Positions 35,982 through 47,510 of a DNA stretch of 64,000 bases are shown here, piece by piece (position 1 is the stretch's first letter; the number at the start of each line of letters is the position of its first letter). Source of the DNA: Streptomyces ochraceiscleroticus (GTDB lineage: Bacteria > Actinomycetota > Actinomycetes > Streptomycetales > Streptomycetaceae); NCBI RefSeq assembly GCF_000720485.1, contig NZ_JOAX01000001.1:372001-436000 (forward strand). The letters are read 5' to 3'. Below the pieces are notes generated by a model. It saw nothing but the letters and a program-made list of their open reading frames with translations. It was not told the origin of the DNA and did not search any database. A program made the position numbers and the translations under genes.

Positions 35982-36344
35982 CCGTGCACTCCCTGTTGAA
36001 GATACGTGCGGTGCGCGCGATGCGAATGAGACGGCCGTGGCGCGCAGACACCCTTCCTACCGCCGAACGGCTGGCGTTGCCGCCAGAATCCAGCTATTTC
36101 CGCCCGGAAGTGGCGCGGGATCAGGTATAGGCCAGTTCCCACCCTCACTCGAAAGAGTTGCTACACCCCATGGCCCCCGCCTAGGTACACAGGTTCGGGC
36201 CGGTTTCGCGGTGTCCGGTCACCTGTGCCCACCGCACCCGAGCGCGGCCCACCGCACCCCGGAAGCGGCCCGCCGCCCAGCCGCTTCGTGCCTCTGTCCA
36301 AAGGGCGGCCGCGGCCCGTTTCGTGTCTCTGCCCAAGGGGCGAC

Positions 36345-36350
36345 TACCCT
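36345..36350 (+). promoter_or_regulatory. -10 box TACCCT of a leaderless transcript (purD)
   Basis: TACCCT ends six bases before the GTG at 36357. The rest of the 35982-36356 gap holds promoter-type sequence for the divergent genes but no gene that I can support. Confidence 0.6.
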
Positions 36351-36356
36351 GCTCCT

Positions 36357-37634
<1,278 letters not shown>

Positions 37635-37686
37635 GCGTCGCACCACCCCCGGCCCGCCTCTGTGGAGAGGCCGCCCCCGCTGTCCG

Positions 37687-37716
37687 AGGAACCGGCCGCT
37701 CATGTGGCCGGTTCCT
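37687..37716 (+). terminator. Terminator hairpin after purD
   Basis: AGGAACCGGCC and its complement form an 11-bp stem with an eight-base loop, followed by TTGCTTT. The rest of the 37635-38016 gap contains a TAGGGT (37785-37790) that may be a -10 box for the next gene. Confidence 0.75.
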
Positions 37717-38016
37717 TGCTTTACCCAAAGCCATTCCATCGAGTGACCAAACCGGTTAACGGCTGACGTGCGACGGTGCCCCAACTAGGGTTCCGCGCAA
37801 GCGTCCTGTGGTGCCCGTTCCGGTGGCCTTACCGGTTCCCGGGCCGGCTGCCCCGAGACGTCCGGCAAGTGGCTCACCGGCATTGCGATGTCAGTGGCCG
37901 GTGCCAGAGTGGTGGGGAGTGAGCAGCGCGCCGACGGTCGCCAGCGTCCGCGGGCACGTTGCCCGGTCTCTTCCGTCCCGTGTTCTCTCCGTCCCGTTCA
38001 AGCAGGACAGCAGGGG

Positions 38017-39975
38017 GTGTACAGGCTCGTGGCAGGTCCGGAAGCAGGCGAACAGGCAGCGCGCGCCCGGGCGCTCGCGGTGCTGCGGATCCGCGGCGCG
38101 GCGCTGGGCGCGGCCGTGCTGCCGGCCGCGCTGGCCGTGGTGCTCTTCGCCGGGGCAGCGACCGGTGGGCTCGGCTCCTGGGATTCCGGGGGCTGGGTCC
38201 TCGCCCGCTGGATCGTGGCGGGGTTCGCGGTGGCGGTGCTGCTGCTGGCGGCGCTGGTCGCCGCGGTGGTCGCCCGGGCCAGGCCCGCGCTCAGTCCCAC
38301 CGTCCCGGTCGCCGAGGAGTCCGCGCCCGATCTGTACCGGCTGGTGCGCGATCTCGCCGACCGGCTGGAGGTCCCCGCGCCCTCCGCGATAGCGCTCACG
38401 CCGGACTGCGACAGCTGGCTGGAGGACCGTACGCACCGCGCGCAGGCGCCGCTCGGCGGCGGCCCGGAATCCGGCCGCACAGCGCCCGTGTCCCGCGACG
38501 CCGCGGCCGGGGCGGGCCGGCAGGTGCCGGCGCCCGTCCTGGTCATCGGCTCCCCGTTCCTGTGGTGGATGCGGGTCGCCGAGCTGCGCGCCCTGCTGGC
38601 TCCGGTCGTCGCCGGTACGGGGCCCTCGGCGCACCCCGACATAGCGGCAGCGCGCCGCTTCGTCCGCGGCCTGGACGCCGCCGTCGCGGTCGCCGCCCGC
38701 GCCCGGGGCACGTTGCGCGGCGTACCGCTGCGCTTCGTGGGCCGGGTGGCGCGGCTGCTGCTGCGCGGCTGCGGCGAGCACGCCGCGCAGATGGAGCGCG
38801 GCGTCGCGGCCGCGGCCTCCGAGCGCGCCCAGGGCGTGGACTACGGCCTGCGGATCGTCGCGCAGGAGCAGGTGGGCCTGGCGTACGCGGGCTGGGACCG
38901 GCTGCTCACCCGTGTCGCGCTGCCCGCGTGGCGAATGGGGCGCTGGCCCGCCCGGCTGGACGCCGGCGTGGTCTCGGCGCTCACCGAGCTCTCCCGCCGT
39001 GACCGCCTCGCCGAGGGCTTCGCCTCCCGGCTGGGCGAGCGCCCGGCCTGTGACCTGCTGGAGGAGCCCGGCGCCATCGACCGCGCCGCCTCCCTGCTGG
39101 CCGCGCGGCTCTTCCACGGCGGCCCCGCCGAGAGCGGGCCCGACTGGTCGCCGGTGGCCTGGGACCGCTATCCGGAGGAGGTCGTCGACCGCAAGTGGCG
39201 GCTGGAGGCCGCCCGCCTGCACCGCGTACTGGACGACCTCCCCGCGCTCGCGTCCCCGGACAGTACGAATGAGGACGACGGAGCGGCACAGCCGGTACGG
39301 CCGAAGGAAACGTTGGGCACAACGGATCCCGTGGACAGGCCGGACCCGACGGGCACGAGGGAGCCGGTCGGCGTGCAGGAGCCCGCGGGCACCACGGAGC
39401 CCATGGGCGCCGCGGAACCCATGGGCGAGCCCCTCGCCGGCCGGGTGCGGCTCGCCGGTGCGGTCCCCCCGAGGGACGGTGCCGAGTCCGCCGTTGCCGG
39501 GCCCACCCTGTCGCGGATCATCGAGCGGCTGGCGCGGGACTCCGGGGCGAGCGACCTGATCGCCGCGCGCCTGGTGACCGAGCTGGAGCGGGAGGAGCGG
39601 GCCACCGCCGACCGCCGGGCCGCAGCCCGCACGGCCGCCCCCGAGCCCGCCGGGACGACCGGCCCCGGTGTGCCGTGGGGCGACGGGCTGGTCGACGGCG
39701 GCGTCCCGCTGTTCCCGCTGCAGGCGCCCCGCTCGGGCCGTGAGCTGCTCGCCGACCACGTCACGGCGATGGTCTGCTGCGCCGCCGTGGACACCGCGGG
39801 CGCCGCTCCGGGGCTGGACTGGCTGGACGGACCCGCGCTGCTGGTCGGCGGGGCCCGCCGGACCGATGTCGGCCACTCGGTCCGCAGCCTGGTCGACGAC
39901 GGCGACGCCGAGCCGCTCCGCGACTGGCTCGGCGAGCTGGGCGTACGCCCCGACAAGCCCGTACGCCTCGTCTGA
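38017..39975 (+). CDS. Large membrane protein, possible degenerate M48-like peptidase
   Basis: 653 residues from a GTG behind AGGACAGCAGGGG; a second GTG four codons later is possible. Two membrane helices (about 25-47 and 60-85) are followed by a layout recalling M48 zinc proteases: APDLYRLVRDLADRLEVPAPSAIAL, then VLVIGSPFLWWMRVAELRALLAPVVAG, where active enzymes would have the HExxH helix. No HExxH is present, so catalysis is unlikely. A Glu-Pro-rich low-complexity insert (about 430-475) precedes a C-terminal region (LLADHVTAMVCCAAVDTAG). Function unknown; the M48 link is my inference from order and spacing. Confidence 0.6.
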   Translation: MYRLVAGPEAGEQAARARALAVLRIRGAALGAAVLPAALAVVLFAGAATGGLGSWDSGGWVLARWIVAGFAVAVLLLAALVAAVVARARPALSPTVPVAEESAPDLYRLVRDLADRLEVPAPSAIALTPDCDSWLEDRTHRAQAPLGGGPESGRTAPVSRDAAAGAGRQVPAPVLVIGSPFLWWMRVAELRALLAPVVAGTGPSAHPDIAAARRFVRGLDAAVAVAARARGTLRGVPLRFVGRVARLLLRGCGEHAAQMERGVAAAASERAQGVDYGLRIVAQEQVGLAYAGWDRLLTRVALPAWRMGRWPARLDAGVVSALTELSRRDRLAEGFASRLGERPACDLLEEPGAIDRAASLLAARLFHGGPAESGPDWSPVAWDRYPEEVVDRKWRLEAARLHRVLDDLPALASPDSTNEDDGAAQPVRPKETLGTTDPVDRPDPTGTREPVGVQEPAGTTEPMGAAEPMGEPLAGRVRLAGAVPPRDGAESAVAGPTLSRIIERLARDSGASDLIAARLVTELEREERATADRRAAARTAAPEPAGTTGPGVPWGDGLVDGGVPLFPLQAPRSGRELLADHVTAMVCCAAVDTAGAAPGLDWLDGPALLVGGARRTDVGHSVRSLVDDGDAEPLRDWLGELGVRPDKPVRLV

Positions 39976-39985
39976 CGACGGGCCC

Positions 39986-40014
39986 CGCCGCCTTCGCCCA
40001 CCGGGGAGGCGGCG
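39986..40014 (+). terminator. Hairpin after the large membrane protein gene
   Basis: CGCCGCCT and AGGCGGCG form an 8-bp stem 11 bases after the stop. The rest of the gap to 40330 shows no gene or clear promoter. Confidence 0.5.
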
Positions 40015-40330
40015 CCGCACGTCCCTGCCCGTCCGCACACCGTCACGATGTGCGCAGCTCACGCCCTGCTCGTCTCCGCCGCATCGGACGCCCAATCCGT
40101 CCGGTGACTCCGGCTGGATGTTCTGCCCCAGTTCACCTTTCGGTCGTTTCCGCTCGTAAATTCACGACGAAGGGTGACGGTCCAAGTGCGTAATGTGATG
40201 TGCTGGGGGTACTCGCCGCTTCTCGTACGAACGAACTCGCGGACCAAAAGGACAAGAACACAACAAGTCGGCAGCACAGCAGGGGCCCGACGGTGTACCG
40301 ACCGGTGGGGCGAGGGAGGGGAGTGGGAGC

Positions 40331-41809
40331 GTGGGCACACAGCAGATCCGGCGCTGGGAGTCCGGGGCGCTCGCGCATGCCGTGACGGACCCGTTCGGCC
40401 AGGGTCCGCTTCCTTGGCTGCGCGGCAGCGAGAACTACTTCGACTCCGGCAGGGTCGTCCCCTGGTACGTCGATCCGGTCCTCGCCCAAGGTGAGGCGAC
40501 CGTCCCGCTGCCCCGCTCCTGCACGGGCCCCCGCACCGCCGATGACGTGCACCGCCAGATCAAGGGCTTCGCCGCGACCGGCGCGGTGGCCCCCGGCGAG
40601 GCCATCGACTTCCGGATCACCGTCGACCCGCCGCAGCCGTTCAGCATCGACGTCTACCGCATCGGCCATTACGCGGCGGCCGGCGCATCCAAGATCACCA
40701 CCAGCCCCCGGCTCTCCGGCATCGTCCAGCCGCCCCCGCTCACCGCCGACCGCACGGTCTCCTGCCACCACTGGTGGCTCTCCTGGCGGCTGCAGATCCC
40801 CGCGTACTGGAACGTCGGCGCGTACGTCGCCGTGCTGACCACCCAGGACGGCTACCGCAGCCACGTCCCCTTCACCGTCCGCGACGACCGCCCCGCCGAC
40901 CTGCTCCTGCTGCTCCCGGACGTCACTTGGCAGGCGTACAACCTCTACCCCGAGGACGGCCGGACGGGCGCCAGCCTGTACCACGCGTGGGACGAGGAGG
41001 GCGCGCTGCTGGGCGAGGCGGACGCGGCCGTCACGCTCTCCTTCGACCGCCCGTTCGCGGGCGCGGGCCTGCCCCTGCACGTCGGCCACGCGTACGACTT
41101 CATCCGCTGGGCGGAACGGTACGGCTACGACCTCGCCTACGCCGACGCGCGCGACCTGCACGCGGGGCGGGTCGACCCGACGCGCTACCGCGGCCTGGTC
41201 TTCCCCGGGCACGACGAGTACTGGTCGGTCCCCATGCGCCGGGCGGCCGAGCGTGCCCGCGACACCGGCACGTCCCTGGTCTTCCTCTCCGCCAACACCA
41301 TGTACTGGCAGGTCGAGCTGTCCCCGTCTCCCTCGGGGCCGGACTCCCTGCTGACCTGCCGCAAGCGCCAGGGGCCCGGACGCCCGGCGCTCTGGCGCGA
41401 GCTGGGCCACCCAGAGCAGCAGCTCATGGGCATCCAGTACGCGGGCCGGGTGCCCGAGCCCGCGCCGCTGGTCGTCCGCAACGGCGATCACTGGCTGTGG
41501 GAGGCCACCGGCGCGCACGAAGGGGACGAGCTGGCCGGGCTGGTCGCCGGGGAGGCCGACCGGTACTTCCCGCGCACGAGCCTGCCCGAGCACGTCAGCC
41601 GGGTGCTGCTGGCCCACTCCCCGTACCGCGACGGGGACGGCGTCCGGCGGCACCAGGAGACGTCCCTGTACCGGGCTCCCAGCGGCGCCCTGGTCTTCGC
41701 CTCCGGCACCTTCGCCTGGTCGCCCGCGCTGGACCGGCCGGGCCATATCGACGAGAGAATCCAGCGGGCCACCGCCAATCTTCTCGACCGCATCTGCAAA
41801 CGCGACTGA
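40331..41809 (+). CDS. N,N-dimethylformamidase beta-subunit-like protein
   Basis: 492 residues starting [48 protein letters not shown]. The middle and C-terminal parts match the large-subunit domain of N,N-dimethylformamidase: [73 protein letters not shown], and the closing [13 protein letters not shown]. In the known enzyme this domain holds the mononuclear iron; the Tyr/Tyr/Glu-type ligands are plausible here but unproven. The small alpha subunit is absent, so another amidase-like role is likely. No signal peptide is present. Confidence 0.75.
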   Translation: MGTQQIRRWESGALAHAVTDPFGQGPLPWLRGSENYFDSGRVVPWYVDPVLAQGEATVPLPRSCTGPRTADDVHRQIKGFAATGAVAPGEAIDFRITVDPPQPFSIDVYRIGHYAAAGASKITTSPRLSGIVQPPPLTADRTVSCHHWWLSWRLQIPAYWNVGAYVAVLTTQDGYRSHVPFTVRDDRPADLLLLLPDVTWQAYNLYPEDGRTGASLYHAWDEEGALLGEADAAVTLSFDRPFAGAGLPLHVGHAYDFIRWAERYGYDLAYADARDLHAGRVDPTRYRGLVFPGHDEYWSVPMRRAAERARDTGTSLVFLSANTMYWQVELSPSPSGPDSLLTCRKRQGPGRPALWRELGHPEQQLMGIQYAGRVPEPAPLVVRNGDHWLWEATGAHEGDELAGLVAGEADRYFPRTSLPEHVSRVLLAHSPYRDGDGVRRHQETSLYRAPSGALVFASGTFAWSPALDRPGHIDERIQRATANLLDRICKRD

Positions 41810-42005
41810 GCTCCGGGGCGCGCCGCGCACCGTACGCCGCATGCCCGCGCCCGCCGCTGAGACGCCACCGCTGAGACGGGGGACGGAGGCGGCGGAGGGC
41901 GTGCGGCGCCTGCCGTGCGCCGCGTCGGCCCACCCTGAAGCGCTGCCGGGCGCCCGCATGCGCGAGAATCGGAACGACTCCTGGATCAACCTACGCGGAG
42001 GCAGC

Positions 42006-42920
42006 GTGTCCGGATTCGTTGAAAAGCCCGAACCCGTGGAGGTGCCGGGCCTGGTCCATCTCCACACCGGCAAGGTGCGCGACCTCTACGAGAACACCGA
42101 CGGCGACCTGATCATGGTCGCCAGCGACCGCACTTCCGCGTACGACTGGGTGCTGCCCACCGAGATCCCCGACAAGGGCCGGGTCCTCACCCAGCTCTCG
42201 CTGTGGTGGTTCGACCAGCTCGCCGACCTGGCGCCCAACCACGTGCTCTCCACGGAGGTCCCGGCCGGCGCCCCCGCCGACTGGGCGGGCCGCACCCTGG
42301 TCTGCAAGTCCCTCCAGATGGTCCCGGTCGAGTGCGTGGCCCGCGGCTACCTCACCGGCTCGGGCCTGAAGGAGTACGAGGAGACCCGTACGGTCTGCGG
42401 CCTCGCGCTCCCCGAGGGCCTGGAGGACGGCTCCGAGCTGCCCGCACCGATCTTCACCCCGGCCACCAAGGCCGAGGTCGGCGAGCACGACGAGAACGTC
42501 TCGTACGAAGAGGTCGCCCGCCAGACCGGCGCGGAGACCGCGGCGCAGCTGCGCCAGGCGACCCTCGCGGTGTACAGCCGTGCCCGGGACATCGCCCGCG
42601 AGCGCGGGATCATCCTGGCGGACACCAAGTTCGAGTTCGGCTACGCGACGGACGAGGACGGCACGCGGACGCTGACCCTCGCCGACGAGGTGCTGACGCC
42701 GGACTCCTCGCGCTTCTGGCCTGCCGACCAGTGGCAGCCGGGCCGCGCCCAGCCGTCCTTCGACAAGCAGTTCGTCCGGGACTGGCTGACCTCGCCGGCC
42801 TCCGGCTGGGACCGCACGAGCGAGCAGCCGCCGCCCCCGCTGCCGGCGGAGATCGTGGAGCAGACCCGCGCGAAGTACATCGAGGCGTACGAGCGGCTCA
42901 CCGGCCACAAGTGGTCCTGA
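42006..42920 (+). CDS. purC: SAICAR synthetase (phosphoribosylaminoimidazole-succinocarboxamide synthase)
   Basis: 304 residues from a GTG behind GGAGG (41997-42001). It adds aspartate to CAIR using ATP. Family motifs: [79 protein letters not shown] and [19 protein letters not shown]. Length is as in actinobacteria. The terminator immediately after also serves the convergent tRNA-Gly. Confidence 0.96.
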   Translation: MSGFVEKPEPVEVPGLVHLHTGKVRDLYENTDGDLIMVASDRTSAYDWVLPTEIPDKGRVLTQLSLWWFDQLADLAPNHVLSTEVPAGAPADWAGRTLVCKSLQMVPVECVARGYLTGSGLKEYEETRTVCGLALPEGLEDGSELPAPIFTPATKAEVGEHDENVSYEEVARQTGAETAAQLRQATLAVYSRARDIARERGIILADTKFEFGYATDEDGTRTLTLADEVLTPDSSRFWPADQWQPGRAQPSFDKQFVRDWLTSPASGWDRTSEQPPPPLPAEIVEQTRAKYIEAYERLTGHKWS

Positions 42921-42940
42921 GCGGTAAGCCCGCACACGAG

Positions 42941-42971
42941 AAAGGCCCCGGTCGTGATGACCGGGGCCTTT
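42941..42971. terminator. Bidirectional terminator between purC and tRNA-Gly
   Basis: AAAGGCCCCGGTC and its complement GACCGGGGCCTTT form a 13-bp stem with a five-base loop; the A and T flanks make it usable on both strands. Confidence 0.85.
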
Positions 42972-42979
42972 CTCTATGG

Positions 42980-43052
42980 AGCGGACGACGAGGCTCGAAC
43001 TCGCGACCTCAACCTTGGCAAGGTTGCGCTCTACCAACTGAGCTACGTCCGC
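42980..43052 (-). tRNA. tRNA-Gly (anticodon GCC)
   Basis: A 73-base cloverleaf is readable on the reverse strand: acceptor GCGGACG, D-arm AGCTCAGTTGGTAGAGC, anticodon stem CAACC/GGTTG around TTGCCAA, T-arm GCGAGTTCGAGCCTCGT. The 3' CCA is not encoded. Confidence 0.95.
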
Positions 43053-43231
43053 CTGTCCGGCGCCGAAGCGCGCGGTGCGGGAACCACTATAGCCAACCGT
43101 GAGGGGTGCTCGTGCCGTCCGGCGGACGACGGGGGCGGAATGTGGTCACGGACACAGATCAATTTCCCCGTACGTTCCCGATGCCTTCCTGGACCGGGAG
43201 CTGGGCCGGGAAGATCACACACGGAAAAAGC

Positions 43232-43264
43232 AGAAGGCCCCGGTCGCGATGACCGGGGCCTTCT
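43232..43264 (-). terminator. Terminator of the second tRNA-Gly
   Basis: AGAAGGCCCCGGTC and its complement form a 14-bp stem nearly identical to the one at 42941, suggesting that the tRNA and terminator were duplicated together. Confidence 0.8.
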
Positions 43265-43271
43265 TTCTCTG

Positions 43272-43344
43272 AGCGGACGACGAGGCTCGAACTCGCGACC
43301 TCAACCTTGGCAAGGTTGCGCTCTACCAACTGAGCTACGTCCGC
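43272..43344 (-). tRNA. tRNA-Gly (anticodon GCC), identical second copy
   Basis: The 73 bases are identical to the gene at 42980-43052, with the same loop TTGCCAA. The two copies are 219 bases apart in the same direction. Confidence 0.95.
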
Positions 43345-43419
43345 ATGCATCCGTCCGGCTTTCACCGAGCGGCGCGACAGCTACTCTACCTGATCCGGAG
43401 GACCGGTCGAGACTGTCAG

Positions 43420-43491
43420 AGCGGGTGACAGGGATCGCACACTGCGCCTCCCCCTTGGAAAGGGGGCGCTCTACTACTGAGCTACACCCGC
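43420..43491 (-). tRNA. tRNA-Gly (anticodon TCC)
   Basis: A 72-base cloverleaf: acceptor GCGGGTG/CACCCGC, anticodon stem CCCCC/GGGGG around TTTCCAA giving UCC, and a variant T-loop GTGCGATCC. It reads GGA/GGG codons, rare and moderate in a high-GC genome. Confidence 0.92.
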
Positions 43492-43609
43492 GTGACTCCT
43501 CGGGGCCCGGCCTCTCGGCCTCGCCCCTCGGCGTGCTCCAGACTTTAGCTGATCAAGGGGGGTACAGCGCAAGTCCGCTGCCGGCAGGGGCTGCCGGCCG
43601 GCAGCGGGC

Positions 43610-43930
43610 TCAGCTGTTGGCGGCCTCGAACGCCTCGTAGACCTTCTTCGGGATGCGGCCCCGCGGGGGCACGTCCATGTGGTGCGAGCGGGCCCAGGCC
43701 CGTACGGCGGCGGGGTCTGCCGCGACCGGGGTGTGCCGGTATGCCTTGCCCGACCTCGCGCGCTTGCGGCCGGCCTCGACGTACGGAGCGAGCACCTCGC
43801 GCAGTTTCTTCGCATTGGCGGGATTGACGTCGATCTCGTACGTCTTCCCGTCCAATCCGAAGGCGACCGTCTCTGCGGCTTCTCCGCCGTCGATGTCATC
43901 GGAGAGCGTGACTACTACGCGCTGCGCCAC
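43610..43930 (-). CDS. lsrL: Lsr2-family nucleoid-associated protein
   Basis: 106 residues from a GTG behind AAAGGA. The N-terminal dimerisation strands (MAQRVVVTLSDDIDGGEAAETVAFGLDGKTYEIDVN) lead to a C-terminal DNA-binding helix pair (DPAAVRAWARSHHMDVPPRGRIPKKVYEAFEAANS), whose RGR loop inserts into the AT-rich minor groove. Lsr2 proteins silence horizontally acquired DNA in Streptomyces. Location just before purS matches the paralogue called LsrL (SCO4076 in S. coelicolor, from memory) rather than the main Lsr2. The AT-rich gap upstream is a plausible target for autoregulation. Confidence 0.88.
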   Translation of the reverse strand: MAQRVVVTLSDDIDGGEAAETVAFGLDGKTYEIDVNPANAKKLREVLAPYVEAGRKRARSGKAYRHTPVAADPAAVRAWARSHHMDVPPRGRIPKKVYEAFEAANS

Positions 43931-43950
43931 GGATATCGGTCCTTTCGCGC

Positions 43951-43980
43951 GGCATCTCCGTGCTGACATGGGGAGATGCC
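43951..43980. promoter_or_regulatory. Inverted repeat upstream of lsrL in an AT-rich divergent gap
   Basis: GGCATCTCC and GGAGATGCC flank 12 bases, starting about 20 bases upstream of the lsrL GTG. The 43931-44261 gap between lsrL and purS is clearly richer in A and T than the rest of the window (ATG CTT TTT-type runs near 44007 and 44101). Confidence 0.4.
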
Positions 43981-44261
43981 ACAGATCCGGATGTCTGGGA
44001 TCAATGCTTTTTCATTTGTACAGCGATGAGCAATGCATTGTGAAGCCCAGTTAATTTCCTCAGCGTGTCATCGCGCAATCAGGACTGCCGATCTTTTCGA
44101 GGATTTTTCCCGGGTGTTCACAACCGCCGATACCTGAACGTGATCGGCCGAGTACAGATCTATGCGCGTAGATTTTTGAGCAAGGTACTGTGAAGGAACC
44201 GAGTCGGGGTCCGGGGTGTCCCCGGATAAACCCAGCCGCACCACACAAACCGGGAGTGCCA

Positions 44262-44503
44262 GTGGCACGCGTCGTAGTCGACGTCATGCTCAAGCCCGAG
44301 ATCCTCGACCCGCAGGGACAGGCGGTGCAGCGTGCACTGCCGCGTCTGGGCTTCGAGGGCATCTCCGACGTACGTCAGGGCAAGCGTTTCGAACTTGAGG
44401 TGGAGGGCCCGGTCGACGAGCCCGCCCTCGCCCGCATCCGTGAGATGGCCGAGACCTTCCTCGCCAACACCGTCATCGAAGACTTCGTCGTGCGGGTCGA
44501 CTC

Positions 44504-44507
<4 letters not shown>
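44262..44507 (+). CDS. purS: FGAM synthase subunit PurS
   Basis: 81 residues from a GTG behind GGGAG ([49 protein letters not shown]). PurS is the small dimeric scaffold that bridges PurQ and PurL and aids ammonia channelling. Length and the LDPQG motif are diagnostic. The stop overlaps purQ by ATGA. Confidence 0.95.
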
Positions 44508-45180
<673 letters not shown>

Positions 45181-45184
<4 letters not shown>

Positions 45185-47430
45185 CGCTGGACACGGTCAA
45201 GCACGCCGCCGGGACGCCCGACGTCGACCAGCCCTGGGCCGAACTGGGCCTGAAGAAGGAGGAGTACGAGCGGGTCCGCGAGATCCTCGGCCGCCGTCCC
45301 ACCGGCGCCGAGCTCGCGATGTACTCCGTCATGTGGTCCGAGCACTGCTCCTACAAGAGCAGCAAGGTCCACCTCCGCCAGTTCGGCGAGAAGGCCCCGG
45401 AGACCGACGCGCTGCTCGTCGGCATCGGCGAGAACGCCGGCGTCGTCGACGTGGGCAACGGTTACGCGGTCACCTTCAAGGTCGAGTCGCACAACCACCC
45501 CTCGTACGTCGAGCCGTACCAGGGCGCCGCGACCGGTGTCGGCGGCATCGTCCGCGACATCATCGCGATGGGCGCCCGCCCGGTCGCCGTGGTCGACCCG
45601 CTGCGCATGGGCGCGGCCGACCACCCCGACACCAAGCGCGTCCTCCCGGGCGTCGTCGCAGGCATCGGCGGCTACGGCAACTGCCTGGGCCTGCCCAACA
45701 TCGGCGGCGAGGTCGTCTTCGACGCCTGTTACCAGGGCAACCCGCTGGTCAACGCCGGCGCCATCGGCGTCATGCGGCACGAGGACATCCACCTCGCCAA
45801 GGCGTCGGGCGCCGGCAACAAGGTCATCATGTACGGGGCCCGGACGGGCGGCGACGGCATCGGCGGCGCGTCGATCCTGGCCTCGGAGACCTTCGACGAC
45901 AGCAAGCCGTCGAAGCGCCCCGCCGTCCAGGTCGGCGACCCCTTCCAGGAGAAGCTGCTCATCGAGTGCACCCTGGAGGCGTTCGCCGAGAAGCTGGTCG
46001 TCGGCATCCAGGACCTGGGTGCCGCCGGCATCTCCTGCGCCACCAGCGAGCTGGCCTCGAACGGCTCCGGCGGTATGCGCGTCGAGCTCGACGACGTACC
46101 GCTGCGCGACTCCACGCTCTCGCCCGAGGAAATCCTCATGAGCGAGTCGCAGGAGCGCATGTGCGCGGTCGTCGAGCCGGAGAAGGTCGACCGCTTCCTG
46201 GAGATCTGCGAGAAGTGGGACGTCACGGCCACCGTCATCGGTGAGGTCACCGACGGCGACCGGCTGGAGATCTTCTGGCACGGCGAGAAGATCGTCGACG
46301 TCGACCCGCGCACGGTGGCCCACGAGGGCCCGGTGTACGAGCGTCCGTACGCCCGTCCCGAGTGGCAGGACACCCTGCAGGCCGACGACGCCGCCAAGCT
46401 GGCCCGTCCGGCCAACGGCGACGAGCTGCGCGAGCAGGTCCTCAAGCTGGTCTCCTCGCCGAACCAGGCGTCCAAGTCCTGGATCACCTCCCAGTACGAC
46501 CACTTCGTGCAGGGCAACACGGTGCTGGCGAGCCCGGAGGACTCCGGGATGATCCGCATCGACCCCGAGACCGGGCTGGGCGTGGCGCTCGCCACTGACG
46601 GCAACGGCCGCTTCGCGAAGCTGGACCCGTACCACGGTGCGCAGCTCGCACTCGCCGAGTCGTACCGGAACGTGGCGGCCACCGGCGCCAAGCCGCTCGC
46701 CGTCTCGGACTGCCTGAACTTCGGTTCGCCCGAGGACCCGGCCGTCATGTGGCAGTTCGCCGAGGCCATCCGCGGTCTCGCGGACGGCTGCCAGCAGCTC
46801 GGTACGCCGGTCACCGGCGGCAACGTCTCGCTGTACAACCAGACGGGCGAGGCCGCCATCCACCCGACGCCGGTCGTCGCCGTCCTCGGCGTGATCGACG
46901 ACGTGGCCCGCCGCACGCCGATCGCCTTCGCGGAAGAGGGCCAGCTCCTCTACCTGCTCGGCGACACCCGCGAGGAGCTCAGCGGCTCGGCCTGGGCGCA
47001 GGTCGTCCACGACCACCTGGGCGGCCTGCCGCCGCAGGTGGACCTGGAGCGCGAGCGGCTGCTCGCCGAGATCCTGATCTCCGCCTCCCGCGACGGCATG
47101 ATCGACGCGGCGCACGACCTGTCCGACGGCGGACTGGTCCAGGCGCTGGTGGAGTCCTGCCTCAAGGGCGGCAAGGGCGCCCGGGTCGTCATCCCCGACG
47201 GCCAGGACCCCTTCGTCACGCTGTTCTCCGAGTCCGCGGGCCGCGCGGTCGTCTCGGTGCCGCGCAGCGAGGAGCTCCGCTTCACCGACATGTGCGGTGC
47301 GCGTGGCCTCCCGGTGACCCGCATCGGCGTCGTCGACGGTGATGTCCTGGACGTCCAGGGGCAGTTCAGCATCCCGCTGAGCGAGCTGCGCACGGCGCAC
47401 GAGGAGACGATCCCGGGCATCTTCGGCTGA
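45181..47430 (+). CDS. purL: FGAM synthase large subunit PurL (small-type)
   Basis: 749 residues, the length of the small PurL that needs separate PurS and PurQ. It converts FGAR to FGAM with ATP. Family motifs: [16 protein letters not shown] near the N-terminus, [46 protein letters not shown], and the mirrored second half ([58 protein letters not shown]). It ends in a strong terminator. Confidence 0.97.
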
Positions 47431-47446
47431 TCGTTTCCCGCGTCAC

Positions 47447-47489
47447 GGGCGGTGTCCCCGCCGGAGAAATCCGGTGGGGGACACCGCCC
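47447..47489 (+). terminator. Strong terminator after purSQL
   Basis: GGGCGGTGTCCCC pairs with its complement GGGGACACCGCCC, with a further CCGG/CCGG pairing toward the loop. It begins 16 bases after the purL stop and ends nine bases before the next promoter -10. Confidence 0.85.
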
Positions 47490-47497
47490 GTTGCCAT

Positions 47498-47503
47498 TAG
47501 GCT
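47498..47503 (+). promoter_or_regulatory. -10 box TAGGCT of a leaderless transcript
   Basis: TAGGCT is seven bases before the ATG at 47511, directly after the purL terminator stem. Confidence 0.6.
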
Positions 47504-47510
47504 CGCGCTC

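Noticed and set aside
42980..43344. Repeated tRNA-Gly as integration scar
   Set aside because: Only 219 bases separate the copies, and each has its own terminator; simple tandem duplication explains it.
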